From Massilia sp. NR 4-1 (GTDB lineage: Bacteria > Pseudomonadota > Gammaproteobacteria > Burkholderiales > Burkholderiaceae_D): a stretch of 64,000 bases of DNA. The notes under the pieces were generated by a model. The model had not been told where the DNA came from and searched no databases. It saw only the letters and a list, made by a program, of their open reading frames with translations. Both the position numbers and the translations under genes were made by a program. This document shows, in pieces, positions 18,094 to 26,841 of this stretch (position 1 is the first letter of the stretch; every line of letters begins with the position of its first letter). The stretch covers positions 2,418,001 through 2,482,000 of the forward strand of contig NZ_CP012201.1 of the NCBI RefSeq assembly GCF_001191005.1. Reading direction: 5' to 3'.

Positions 18094-19470
18094 CTATTGC
18101 AGTTCCCGCAAGCGGCTGAAGGCGTCGTCGATGCGCTCGACGGCGATGATGGTCATGCCTTCCACCGGCTGTTTCGGCACATTCGCCTTGGGAATCATGG
18201 CGATCGAGAAGCCCAGCTTGGCCGCCTCACGCAGCCGCTCCTGGCCGCGCGGCGCGGGCCGGATCTCGCCCGCCAGCCCGACCTCGCCAAAGACCACGAA
18301 ACCGCGCGGCAATGCCTTGTTACGCATCGAAGAGTTGATCGCCAGCAACACCGCCAGGTCGGCGGCCGGCTCGGTGATCTTGACCCCGCCGACGGCGTTG
18401 ATGAAGACATCCTGGTCGAAAGCGGCGATGCCGGCGTGGCGGTGCAGCACGGCCAGCAGCATGGCCAGGCGGTTCTGCTCCAGGCCCACCGAGAGGCGGC
18501 GCGCATTCGGCAGATGGCTGGCGTCGACCAGGGCCTGGATTTCCACCAGCAGCGGACGGGTGCCCTCCTGCGTCACCATCACGCAGGAACCGGGCACCTG
18601 GTTGTCGTGCTGGGACAGGAACAGGGCCGAGGGATTGGAGACGCCTTTCAAGCCCTTGTCCGTCATGGCGAACACGCCCAGCTCATTGACCGCGCCGAAG
18701 CGGTTCTTGATGGCGCGCACCAGGCGGAAGCTGGAATGGTTGTCGCCCTCGAAATACAGCACGGTATCGACAATGTGTTCCAGCACGCGCGGTCCGGCCA
18801 GGGCGCCCTCTTTCGTCACGTGGCCGACCAGGATGATGGTCACGCCGCTCTGCTTGGCCATGCGCGTCAGCTGGGCCGCGCACTCGCGCACCTGGGCCAC
18901 CGAGCCCGGGGCCGAGCTCAGCGCGTCCGAATACAGGGTCTGGATGGAGTCGATCACCGCCACCTGCGGCTTCAGCTCATGCAGGGTATTGAGGATTTTC
19001 TCCAGCTGGATTTCGGCCTGCAGCTTCAGCTCATGCGCATCGACGGCCAGGCGCTTGGCACGCAGCGCGATCTGGGCGCCCGATTCCTCGCCACTGACAT
19101 ACAGCACGCTTTTAAGCTGGGCCATATTGGCCAGCGCCTGCAGCAGCAGCGTCGATTTGCCGATGCCGGGATCGCCACCGATCAGCACCACCCCGCCCGC
19201 CACCAGGCCGCCGCCCAGCACGCGGTCGAATTCCTCGATGCCGGTGCCGAAACGCGGCACGTCGAGCGCCTCGATATCTTTCAGGGAGAGCACCGGCGCG
19301 GTCTGGGCCAGCGCCTGGTGCGCGCTTTGCGAGAAACGGTTGGCGCCGGGCGCCTCGATCACCGTCTCCACCATCGTATTCCACTGCTGGCAGGCGGCGC
19401 ACTGGCCGGTCCATTTGCTGCTGGTGCCGCCGCACTCGCTGCAGGTGTAGTTGGTCTTTGCCTTGGCCAT
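18094..19470 (-). CDS. radA: DNA repair protein RadA
   Basis: A 458-residue RecA-related helicase that promotes branch migration in recombination. The N-terminal zinc finger is CSECGGTSSKW with CAAC; Walker A is GGDPGIGKST; the RadA-specific KNRFG motif appears in RAIKNRFGAVNELG; and the C-terminal Lon-protease-like domain includes GGVKITEPAADLAVLLAINSS. I chose ATG 19470 (MAKAKTNYTCSECG); the frame extends 14 codons further but lacks conservation. It starts two bases after the alr stop, forming an alr-radA operon. Confidence 0.96.
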   Translation of the reverse strand: MAKAKTNYTCSECGGTSSKWTGQCAACQQWNTMVETVIEAPGANRFSQSAHQALAQTAPVLSLKDIEALDVPRFGTGIEEFDRVLGGGLVAGGVVLIGGDPGIGKSTLLLQALANMAQLKSVLYVSGEESGAQIALRAKRLAVDAHELKLQAEIQLEKILNTLHELKPQVAVIDSIQTLYSDALSSAPGSVAQVRECAAQLTRMAKQSGVTIILVGHVTKEGALAGPRVLEHIVDTVLYFEGDNHSSFRLVRAIKNRFGAVNELGVFAMTDKGLKGVSNPSALFLSQHDNQVPGSCVMVTQEGTRPLLVEIQALVDASHLPNARRLSVGLEQNRLAMLLAVLHRHAGIAAFDQDVFINAVGGVKITEPAADLAVLLAINSSMRNKALPRGFVVFGEVGLAGEIRPAPRGQERLREAAKLGFSIAMIPKANVPKQPVEGMTIIAVERIDDAFSRLRELQ

Positions 19471-19472
19471 GT

Positions 19473-20561
19473 TCAGCCTTCGGCGACCGGCACGCGCGGC
19501 GCCAGGGCGCACATCAGCTCATAGCCGATGGTGCCGGCGGCGGTTGCCACCTCGTCGATCGGCATGCCCTCGCCCCACAGCACCACGCGGCTGCCCACGC
19601 GCGCCTGCGGCAGCGGCGTCAGGTCGACCGTCAGCATGTCCATCGAGACGCGGCCGACGATACGGGTGCGTACGCCATCGACCAGCACCGGCGTATCGAC
19701 CGGCGCATGGCGCGGATAGCCGTCGGCGTAACCGCAGGCGACCACGCCGATGCGCATGCGGCCTTCCGCCTGGAAACGGCTGCCGTAGCCGACATAGTCG
19801 CCGGCCTCGATCTGCTGCACGCCGATGATTTCGCTGGCCAGGGTCATGGTCGGGCGCAGGCCGAACTCCTCGGCACTCTTGCCGCCCGGCGTGCCGCCGT
19901 ACAGCATCACGCCGGGACGGATCCAATCACTGACCAGTTCGCCATCCAGCGCATCCATCTGGAAGATGCCGGCCGAATTGGACAAGCTCAGCGGCCCCGC
20001 CAGGCCGTCCGCGCCCAGTTTGAAGCGGCGGATCTGCTCACGGATCGGCAGGCAGGCATGGGCCGCCTCGTCGGCGTTGGCGAAGTGGGTCATCAGGGTG
20101 ATCTCGCCCACATGCGGGATGGCGCGCAAGCGCGCATAGGCGGCGCGGAACGCTTCCGGCTTGAAGCCGAGGCGGTTCATGCCGGTATTCATTTTCAGGT
20201 GCACATCGAGCTGGCGCGCGGGACGCGCCGCTTCCAGCAGCGCCAGCTGCTCCTCGCAATGCACGGCGCCGTTCAACTGATAGCGATCCATAGTCTGGAT
20301 ATCGGCCGCGTCGAAGAAACCTTCCAGCATCAGCATCGGCTTGGCCCAGCCCAGCTCGCGCAGGCGCACCGCATTATCGAATTCGACCAGGGCCAGGCCA
20401 TCGGCCTCGGCAAAGCCGCGCATGGCGCGCTCCAGGCCATGCCCATAGGCATGCGCCTTCACCACCGCCCAAGCCTTGGAACCGGGTGCGCAGGCTTTGG
20501 CGCGCGCCAGGTTATGTTTCATCGAGTCAATATGGATACTTGCAAGAATCGGCCTAGGCAT
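19473..20561 (-). CDS. alr: Alanine racemase
   Basis: A 362-residue PLP enzyme interconverting L- and D-alanine for peptidoglycan. The PLP lysine lies in AVVKAHAYGHG near residue 36 (most relatives have D or N instead of the first H); the catalytic tyrosine is in GVMLYGGTPG. The start ATG 20561 (MPRPILASIHID) is preferred to a TTG five codons upstream. radA follows after two bases. The region 20562-20735 separates it from the divergent lectin gene and should contain both promoters. Confidence 0.95.
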   Translation of the reverse strand: MPRPILASIHIDSMKHNLARAKACAPGSKAWAVVKAHAYGHGLERAMRGFAEADGLALVEFDNAVRLRELGWAKPMLMLEGFFDAADIQTMDRYQLNGAVHCEEQLALLEAARPARQLDVHLKMNTGMNRLGFKPEAFRAAYARLRAIPHVGEITLMTHFANADEAAHACLPIREQIRRFKLGADGLAGPLSLSNSAGIFQMDALDGELVSDWIRPGVMLYGGTPGGKSAEEFGLRPTMTLASEIIGVQQIEAGDYVGYGSRFQAEGRMRIGVVACGYADGYPRHAPVDTPVLVDGVRTRIVGRVSMDMLTVDLTPLPQARVGSRVVLWGEGMPIDEVATAAGTIGYELMCALAPRVPVAEG

Positions 20562-20735
20562 GGAGTTTCCGGACAAAATGAGGGAGCCGGTATTTTACCC
20601 GAGCCGGACGAAAGATATGGCCGCCTTGTCAAGCCCGTACGCTATCAAATTCCCGCCACACTGTTACATTTTGATAGTCTTAACAAGATTTCCTAAAGGT
20701 ATTATTTCCACTTTTTCAACCTTAAGGAAAACTTA

Positions 20736-21380
20736 ATGCGTTACCTGCAAATCTGCGCTGCCGCCCTGGCCGCCCTGGCCTCGCTGAGCGCCCATGCCAC
20801 CGGCTACCGCGAGCTGCCTACCGGCGGCGTGCTGCGTGCCGGCGATTTCATCGAAACCGGCGGCGAATACTGCGTCATTCAGCAGCACGACAGCAATCTG
20901 GTGGTCTATAAACGCCCACGCAGCAATACCTGCACCGGCGGCACCCCGATCTGGGCCAGCTATTCCAGCGGCGCCACCTTCACGGCAATCCAGGGCGACG
21001 GCAATCTGGTGCAGTACGACGATGCCGGCAATCCCAAATGGAGCAGCAACACCGGCGGCCGCGCAGCGGGCAACTATACCTTCAGCGTGAACGCCACCAC
21101 CGGCGCCCTGAGCATCACGCTGTGGGATGCCGAACACCGCCACGGCCAGGAAATCTGGACCACGCCGGCCGATCCGAATCCGACGCCGCAACCGCCCAAT
21201 CCTAAACCACCAGGCCCTACCTGCCCGAACGGCGCCACGCCCACCATTTACACGGTCTGCATCTCCCCTCGCATGCAATCGCGCATGACTTACAAGTTCC
21301 CGGCGTGCAGCCAGCGCGAAGCGCAGACGCTGGCACTGCAAAATGGCTGGGGCTGGGGCGCATGCAACCCCCTTCCCTAA
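20736..21380 (+). CDS. Secreted bulb-type (B_lectin) mannose-binding-like protein
   Basis: A 214-residue protein with a Sec signal peptide (about 1-22, ending SAHA). It has a bulb-type lectin domain (about 25-145) with two recognisable QxDxNxVxY sugar-binding motifs, QQHDSNLVVYK and QGDGNLVQYD. A Pro/Asn-rich linker (about 148-165) leads to a short C-terminal module with four cysteines and the peptide NGWGWGACNPLP. AAGGA seven bases upstream supports the start. Bacterial lectins of this fold bind mannose-type glycans; some are bacteriocins (LlpA family) with two such domains, but here only one is present. Target and secretion route beyond Sec are unknown. Confidence 0.8.
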   Translation: MRYLQICAAALAALASLSAHATGYRELPTGGVLRAGDFIETGGEYCVIQQHDSNLVVYKRPRSNTCTGGTPIWASYSSGATFTAIQGDGNLVQYDDAGNPKWSSNTGGRAAGNYTFSVNATTGALSITLWDAEHRHGQEIWTTPADPNPTPQPPNPKPPGPTCPNGATPTIYTVCISPRMQSRMTYKFPACSQREAQTLALQNGWGWGACNPLP

Positions 21381-21400
21381 GCTGAGTCTTTCATGATTTT

Positions 21401-21431
21401 CTGGCTGCCAGCCCATCGGGCCGGCAGCCAG
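21401..21431 (+). terminator. Stem-loop after the lectin gene
   Basis: CTGGCTGCC (21401-21409) pairs perfectly with GGCAGCCAG (21423-21431), 20 bases after the lectin stop. No T-run follows, so it may be a transcript-stabilising hairpin or a weak terminator. Confidence 0.45.
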
Positions 21432-21433
21432 GC

Positions 21434-22156
21434 ATGCTTCAAAACGCATTGATGAAAAATATTTTCGTACTGGCCGCCATGGCCGCAGCCCTTCTGTATT
21501 TCGCCTGGCCCGCCGAGCAAAGCAGCGTGCCGGCAGCACCGGCCGCGCCCATCTCCACCGCCGCAGCGCCAGCCGGCAAGGCCGCAGCGCCGGCCGTGCC
21601 GCTCGTACCGGCCAGTCCGGACAGCCCATCCTGGGCCCGCTCGCCATTCGGGCGCGCAGCCCCGCTGGCGGAAAGCCGACCGCGGGCGATCGAGCGGCGC
21701 AAGGAACGGATGAAAGAAGGCGGCTACTACACGCCGGAGGCATACTTCACGCTGCCGCTGAAGGAGTTGCAGAAGCGCGCCAAGGCCGGCGACATCTATG
21801 CCCTGCTGCAGCTGGGCCAGCAATACTATTATGAAGGCCCGGCCTTGCTGGAAGAAGACGGCTACAAGCTGGACGAAGATCCCCGCTTCGTCGGCAAGCG
21901 CCATTTTGCCGATGCGGCGGTGGGCGGCCACGGCCAGATGCCCGCCGTCCTGACGCAGCTGTATGCGGCGGAAGGCGATATGGTGAATGCCTATGCCTGG
22001 CGCCTGTTCGGCGAGCAACTGGGCGAACACTATCCGAAGCCCCTGGATATCAGCAAGCTCAACAATCAGGAACAGAATCTGGCGAAGCAGCAAGCCAGCC
22101 TGCTGTTTGGCCGCTTCATGAGCCGCGCGCCGGTGGGCGGCATTCCGTCGCAATAA
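21434..22156 (+). CDS. Hypothetical exported or membrane-anchored protein
   Basis: A 240-residue protein I cannot assign to a family. A hydrophobic N-terminus (FVLAAMAAALLYFAW, residues about 10-25) may be a signal anchor. An Ala/Pro-rich linker runs to about residue 62, then a soluble helical region with LQKRAKAGDIYALLQLGQQYYYEGP and VLTQLYAAEGDMVNAYAWRLFGEQLGEHY, reminiscent of Sel1/TPR-like helical repeats. An ATG at 21452 (MKNIFVLAAM) is an equally good start. It lies between the lectin and lplT genes on the same strand; a functional link is not evident. Confidence 0.6.
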   Translation: MLQNALMKNIFVLAAMAAALLYFAWPAEQSSVPAAPAAPISTAAAPAGKAAAPAVPLVPASPDSPSWARSPFGRAAPLAESRPRAIERRKERMKEGGYYTPEAYFTLPLKELQKRAKAGDIYALLQLGQQYYYEGPALLEEDGYKLDEDPRFVGKRHFADAAVGGHGQMPAVLTQLYAAEGDMVNAYAWRLFGEQLGEHYPKPLDISKLNNQEQNLAKQQASLLFGRFMSRAPVGGIPSQ

Positions 22157-22246
22157 GGCGGCATCCTCGCTGGAGGGTTGAAACTACTGACTGTCATTTA
22201 TTTATGGTATAAAGCACGCCAAGATAAGTTTCCAGGTCCCCCCAGA

Positions 22247-23509
22247 ATGAATCGTGGTTTTTATACCATCATGGCAGCGCAGTTCTTTTCGTCGCTGGCG
22301 GATAATGCGCTGCTCTTCGTAGCAATCGACCTGCTCATTTCGATGAAATCCCCGGCGTGGATTACGCCGCTGCTTAAGCTGTCGTTCGTGCTGTTTTACG
22401 TGCTGTTGGCCGCTTTTGTAGGCGCTTTCGCCGACGCCCTGCCCAAGGGGCGGGTCATGTTCATCGCCAACCTGATCAAGATTTTCGGCTGCATGCTGCT
22501 CTTCGTGCATGTCCATCCGCTTTTGGCTTACGCCATCGTAGGTTTCGGTGCGGCAATTTATTCGCCGGCCAAGTACGGTATCCTGACCGAATTGCTACCG
22601 GCCGAGAAACTGGTGGCCGCCAACGGCTGGATCGAAGGCCTGACCATTTCCTCGATTATTCTGGGCACCGTCATGGGCGGCGCCCTGGTTGCGGGCAAGA
22701 CCGCCACCATGCTGCTCAACTTCGATATGCCGCTGATCGAAACCGGCATCGATACCGTGACCGAATCGGCCCTGGTGGTGCTGGGCTTCGTGTACGTGCT
22801 GGCCGCGCTGTTCAATCTGCGCATTCCCGATACCGGCTATGTGTACGAGCACCAGGAACGCAATCCGGTCAAGCTGATCGCCGACTTCTCCCGCTGCGTC
22901 AACATCCTGTGGAAGGATAAGCTGGGCCAGATCTCCCTCGCCGTCACCACCCTGTTCTGGGGCGCCGGCGCGACCCTGCAATTCATCGTGGTGGAATGGG
23001 CCAAGAAGGCGCTGGGCATGAGCTTCGACAAAGCCACCACCCTGGTCGGCGTGGTCGCCATCGGCGTGGCGGTGGGCGCCGTCATGTCGGCGCGCATCAT
23101 CACCCTGCGCAACTCGCTGAGCGTGATCCCGCTCGGCATCGCCATGGGCATCATCGTGGCCTGCATGCCGCTGGTGCATTCGGTGTATGTGGCCTACGCC
23201 CTGCTGATCGTGATCGGCGTGCTGTCCGGCTTCTTCGTGGTGCCGATGAACGCCCTGCTGCAGCACCGCGGCCACGTGCTGATGAGCGCCGGCCATTCGA
23301 TCGCGGTGCAGAACTTCAATGAGAACCTGTCCATCCTGACCATGCTGGCGATGTATTCGATGATGCTGCGCCTGGGCCTGGGCCTGAACACCATCATCAT
23401 CATGTTCGGCCTGTCGGTGGCCGGTCTGATGTACTACATCATGCGCCTGCATGCGGCCAATCAGCGCGAGAAGGATTCGCTCTCGCTGATCGGCGAACAC
23501 AAACACTGA
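22247..23509 (+). CDS. lplT: Lysophospholipid transporter LplT
   Basis: A 420-residue MFS permease that flips lysophospholipids across the inner membrane for re-acylation. The N-terminus MNRGFYTIMAAQFFSSLADN and the segments GFGAAIYSPAKYGILTELLP and LVAANGWIEGLTI are characteristic of LplT. About 12 membrane helices are present, ending in an amphipathic tail. The open frame extends 23 codons upstream of 22247 without family similarity, so I use the ATG at 22247. In many proteobacteria lplT is linked to aas; here aas is absent, and alr lies nearby on the opposite strand. Confidence 0.93.
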   Translation: MNRGFYTIMAAQFFSSLADNALLFVAIDLLISMKSPAWITPLLKLSFVLFYVLLAAFVGAFADALPKGRVMFIANLIKIFGCMLLFVHVHPLLAYAIVGFGAAIYSPAKYGILTELLPAEKLVAANGWIEGLTISSIILGTVMGGALVAGKTATMLLNFDMPLIETGIDTVTESALVVLGFVYVLAALFNLRIPDTGYVYEHQERNPVKLIADFSRCVNILWKDKLGQISLAVTTLFWGAGATLQFIVVEWAKKALGMSFDKATTLVGVVAIGVAVGAVMSARIITLRNSLSVIPLGIAMGIIVACMPLVHSVYVAYALLIVIGVLSGFFVVPMNALLQHRGHVLMSAGHSIAVQNFNENLSILTMLAMYSMMLRLGLGLNTIIIMFGLSVAGLMYYIMRLHAANQREKDSLSLIGEHKH

Positions 23510-23510
23510 T

Positions 23511-24512
23511 CTAGCTGGGCAAGTCGCCCGCGCTACGGCGGGCGGCGGCACGCTCGCGCCAGTCGTCCGGCACGACAAAGGCGCGCTCGGTTTCCAGCAA
23601 CCAGCCAGCTTCCTCCCTGACCGTGGCCACCATCACCGGCGACGGGTCTTGCGCAAACTTCTCCCTCAACAGCGCCTGCAAGGCATCCCGCTCCTGGGCC
23701 GGCGGCGTCGGCGCCGGCTCGCCATTGACCGGCGCCGCCGTGGCTTTCAGGGGCGCCAGCCATTGCAGGCGCGGCATGACGACAAAGCGCTCGCCCGCCA
23801 CTGCGCCGAATTCCTCCAGCGTGCGCCAATGGCCGCGGCAGTGGCCGGGACTGACGCCCTCGAAGACGGGAGGATCCTGCTGCGGATAGAACAGCCAGCC
23901 CTTGATCAAGGCCTGCGCCTTGTCCACCGGCTGCGCCAGCATCGCCTGGGCGGCGGGATGCCAGGCCAGTTGCAATTGCTGGGCAAAGATCTTGCGCATT
24001 TTCAGGCCCAGGGTATCGGCCAGATTGGGACCGACCAGGCGGTTGAAATTACCGGGATCGGGCTGGCCATCCAGCAGATAGAACTTGGTGGCGAATTCGA
24101 TGTGCACCAGCTCTCCCCTCTGCCGCAGCAGGAAGTCGAACTCGCCCACGGTTTCATTGCGCGCCGAACGCACTTGCAAGCCATGCGCCTGCAACACGCC
24201 GTGCTGCTCGAAATAGAAGGCCATCAGCTTTTCGGCATACAGGCCAAGGCGGGAATAGAACTTGTTGCCCAGCGCCGCTTCCAGCGGGGCGGGATCGGCA
24301 TCCAGCGCGGCCAGCCAGGTGGCGGTGGCGGCGCTGGGCGGGCCCAGGGTGGCGATGCGGTCCTGCCAGTGCGGCGAGGCCGGATCGAGCAGGTCGGGAG
24401 AGTCCAGCAGCCAGGCCAGGGCGCGCACCGCGGGCCGCGTCAGATGGCCCCAGGCGCGGTGGAAGCGCGCCTGGTAACTCAAGGGACTGGCGCTGTCAGA
24501 GGCGTCCAGCAT
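23511..24512 (-). CDS. DUF1853 family protein (PD-(D/E)xK nuclease-like motif)
   Basis: A 333-residue cytosolic protein matching the DUF1853 family by overall character. The central region GEFDFLLRQRGELVHIEFATKFYL has the spacing of a PD-(D/E)xK nuclease core (acidic FD, then ExxxK), suggesting DNA or RNA cleavage, but activity is unproven. I use ATG 24512 (MLDASDSASPLSYQARF); it overlaps the end of the uracil-DNA glycosylase gene by 17 bases, so the two are co-transcribed. The stop lies immediately next to the end of the convergent lplT gene. Confidence 0.75.
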   Translation of the reverse strand: MLDASDSASPLSYQARFHRAWGHLTRPAVRALAWLLDSPDLLDPASPHWQDRIATLGPPSAATATWLAALDADPAPLEAALGNKFYSRLGLYAEKLMAFYFEQHGVLQAHGLQVRSARNETVGEFDFLLRQRGELVHIEFATKFYLLDGQPDPGNFNRLVGPNLADTLGLKMRKIFAQQLQLAWHPAAQAMLAQPVDKAQALIKGWLFYPQQDPPVFEGVSPGHCRGHWRTLEEFGAVAGERFVVMPRLQWLAPLKATAAPVNGEPAPTPPAQERDALQALLREKFAQDPSPVMVATVREEAGWLLETERAFVVPDDWRERAAARRSAGDLPS

Positions 24513-25602
24513 GGGCGGAACGGGCCAGGCACAGATCGGCCCAGGCCTTGCCTTTGTCTTCCGGACGGCGCAGCAGGTCGGCCGGATGGTAGGTCGCCAC
24601 GGTCGGACGGCCATCGTAGCGCAGCACCTTGCCGCGCGCGGCGGCGCCCAGCAAGCCTTTGCCGGCCGGGTGGCCGATGGCCAGCAGCAGCCGCGCGCCG
24701 CTCAATTCCAGCTCGCGGTCGAGGAAAGGACGGCAAGCCGCCACCTCGTCGGCGCTCGGCGCCCGCTCGCCGCCATCGGCGGCGGACGGGCGGCATTTCA
24801 CCAGGGTGCCGATGTAAGCGCCTTCGGCCGTGCTCAGATCGACGGCTTTCAGCATATTGTCCAGCAGCGTGCCCGCTTCGGCGCTGAGCGGGCCGGCATG
24901 GCCGCCGGCGGCGGCATCGGCTTCGTCGGCAGCGCTGGGCGCGGCGGCCAGCACCAGCCATTGCGCATGCAGGTCGCCACGTCCCGGAACGGCAGCCTTG
25001 CGGCTATGGCATAGCTCGCAGCGCGTGCAGGATTTGACGGCGGCTTGCAACTGCGGCCAATCCATGGCGGCGATGGCGGCATCGGAGACGGGACCGGCTG
25101 CCGGCGCCGCGGCGGCCGGCGCCGGCGCTGGCGCTGGCATGGGCGCATCGTCGAACCAGGCCGTCGAGTCGTCCAGCGGCGGTGCTGGCGGACGCGGTGC
25201 GGCCGGGCGCTGCGCCGCGGGCTGGGAGGGGGATGCCGGTGCGCGGAGCGGCGCTGGGGCCGCCGCCGCTCGGGCCGGGGCTGGCGTTGGCGCATCGTCA
25301 AACCAGGCGGTCGAGTCATCCGGCGCTGCAGCGGAGGGCGTCGCGGCGGACGGCACGGCCACAGGCGATGCCGGCGGCACGGCGGGAGCGGCCGCTTGCG
25401 GCGCGGATGGCTCAGGCGCAGCCTGCACGGCTTCCATGGCATGCGGCATACCGGCTGGCGTCCCGGCCAGCACTTCTGCATCCACCACCTCGGCATCCAG
25501 CGCCTCGTCCTGCAGCGCATCGGCGTGCTGGCGCAGCTTCCAGTGCGGAGCGATCCCCATCTCCGCCAGGAAGACCGCGCTGCGTTGTGAGGTCTGACTC
25601 AT
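24496..25602 (-). CDS. Uracil-DNA glycosylase family 4-like protein with long disordered N-terminus
   Basis: A 368-residue protein whose C-terminal ~190 residues resemble family 4 uracil-DNA glycosylases. The four iron-sulfur cysteines are present with family-like spacing (Cys192, Cys195, Cys270, Cys290). Motif B is HPADLL (339-344). Motif A, normally GEAPG with a nearby acidic residue, is degenerate: AAAPS at 220-224, so catalysis may differ. Residues 1-40 form a short charged region, then about 130 residues of Ala/Pro-rich linker containing two copies of DDSTAWFDDAP (95-105, 144-154). It overlaps rimI by four bases upstream and the DUF1853 gene by 17 downstream. An uncharacterised repair role is likely. 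Confidence 0.8.
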   Translation of the reverse strand: MSQTSQRSAVFLAEMGIAPHWKLRQHADALQDEALDAEVVDAEVLAGTPAGMPHAMEAVQAAPEPSAPQAAAPAVPPASPVAVPSAATPSAAAPDDSTAWFDDAPTPAPARAAAAPAPLRAPASPSQPAAQRPAAPRPPAPPLDDSTAWFDDAPMPAPAPAPAAAAPAAGPVSDAAIAAMDWPQLQAAVKSCTRCELCHSRKAAVPGRGDLHAQWLVLAAAPSAADEADAAAGGHAGPLSAEAGTLLDNMLKAVDLSTAEGAYIGTLVKCRPSAADGGERAPSADEVAACRPFLDRELELSGARLLLAIGHPAGKGLLGAAARGKVLRYDGRPTVATYHPADLLRRPEDKGKAWADLCLARSAHAGRL

Positions 25603-26069
25603 AATTCGAACCGCATGACGATTGCGTCCTCGCGTTGCTGGTTGGCCGCCGGGTAGTAACCCTTGCGCCGCCCGATTTCAATGAAGCCATAGCGCCGGTA
25701 GATATCCAGCGCCCGCTCGTTCGAGGGACGCACTTCCAACAGCATCGATTCCATGCCCAGCCCGCGCGCACAAGCCACGGACTGGTTCAGCAGAAAGCGG
25801 CCCAATCCCTTGCCCTGCCAGCGCGCCGCCACGGCCACGTTCAGCAAATGGGCTTCGTCCACCACGCCCATGATCAGGAAATAGCCCAGCAGCTCGCGCG
25901 AAGCGTCGCGCAATACCCAGGCCTGATAAGCCTGGTTCAGCGAATCGGCAAAATTGGTCCGGCTCCAGGGATGGGGATAAACGAGCTGCTCGATCGCCAC
26001 CACCTCATCCAGGTCGCTATCCTGCATCGGCTCGTAAATCAGCCGCGCCAGATCCCATTGCTGCGTCAT
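25599..26069 (-). CDS. rimI: Ribosomal protein S18-alanine N-acetyltransferase
   Basis: A 156-residue GNAT acetyltransferase. The acetyl-CoA loop is visible as VAARWQGKGLGRFLL, and NERALDIYRRYGFIEIGRRKGYYP is the typical RimI C-terminal part. RimI acetylates the N-terminal alanine of ribosomal protein S18. The gene overlaps tsaB by four bases at its 5' end and the glycosylase gene by four at its 3' end; tsaB-rimI adjacency is widespread and supports the name over other GNAT enzymes. Confidence 0.92.
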   Translation of the reverse strand: MTQQWDLARLIYEPMQDSDLDEVVAIEQLVYPHPWSRTNFADSLNQAYQAWVLRDASRELLGYFLIMGVVDEAHLLNVAVAARWQGKGLGRFLLNQSVACARGLGMESMLLEVRPSNERALDIYRRYGFIEIGRRKGYYPAANQQREDAIVMRFEL

Positions 26070-26779
26070 GCGCCCGCTCCGCCAGCCTTCATTTCTTCGC
26101 GTTCGGCCTTGGTGTACGCGACCTTATTGCGCAGATACAGAGGCTGGGCGGCGGCGGCCGTCACGCCCTGCCCTGCGGCGAAAGCGATGCGGCCCAGTTG
26201 CGCGATCTGCACCGCATGCGGCATCAGCGCCGCATGCGCGCCGGCGGCGCAGGCCAGGCCGGACAGGGCCTCGGCATAAGCGGCAAAACCATTGCCGCAG
26301 GCGGAGAGCGCGCCATCCACGGCGGCCGGCTGCACGCCTTCGGGCGCGGACAGCACCGGCGGCAGCACCGCCAGCGGCGCCTCGCCGTCGAAACGGTACT
26401 GCGCCCAATACACCTCGTTCATGCGGGCGTCGAGCACGGCCAGCACCGCGCCGGCGCCATGCTGCTGGCGGCAAGCCAGGGCCATGGCGTCCAGCGTCAC
26501 GATAGGCAGCAGCGGCTTGGCCGCGCCGAAGCCCAGACCCTGGGCGATGCCGCAGGCGGTGCGCACGCCGGTAAAGGAACCGGGACCGGCGCCATAGGCG
26601 ATGGCATCGACATCGGCCAGGGCGATGCCGGCTTCGGCCAGCAGCTCCTGGATCATGGGCAGCACGGACTGCGAATGGGTACGTACGCCCGACGATTCGC
26701 GGGAATGAACCTGGTCGCCGCGCAGCAGCGCGCAACTGGCCATTTCGGAGGAAGTTTCAATTGCAAGGATAATCGGCAT
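26066..26779 (-). CDS. tsaB: tRNA threonylcarbamoyladenosine synthesis protein TsaB
   Basis: A 237-residue ASKHA-fold protein that scaffolds TsaD and TsaE in forming t6A37 of tRNA. Diagnostic segments are ILAIETSSEMASCALL at the N-terminus, RTHSQSVLPMIQELL and YGAGPGSFTGVRTACGIAQGL. It is the first gene of a four-gene overlapping cluster (tsaB-rimI-glycosylase-DUF1853). TsaD and TsaE are not in the window. It is divergent from a thioredoxin-like gene 62 bases away. Confidence 0.94.
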   Translation of the reverse strand: MPIILAIETSSEMASCALLRGDQVHSRESSGVRTHSQSVLPMIQELLAEAGIALADVDAIAYGAGPGSFTGVRTACGIAQGLGFGAAKPLLPIVTLDAMALACRQQHGAGAVLAVLDARMNEVYWAQYRFDGEAPLAVLPPVLSAPEGVQPAAVDGALSACGNGFAAYAEALSGLACAAGAHAALMPHAVQIAQLGRIAFAAGQGVTAAAAQPLYLRNKVAYTKAEREEMKAGGAGA

Positions 26780-26841
26780 TCCGGTATTTTAACCCGCCGG
26801 GCCAGCAACGGCCCAGCGCAGCGATGTACAATACCCACCCT

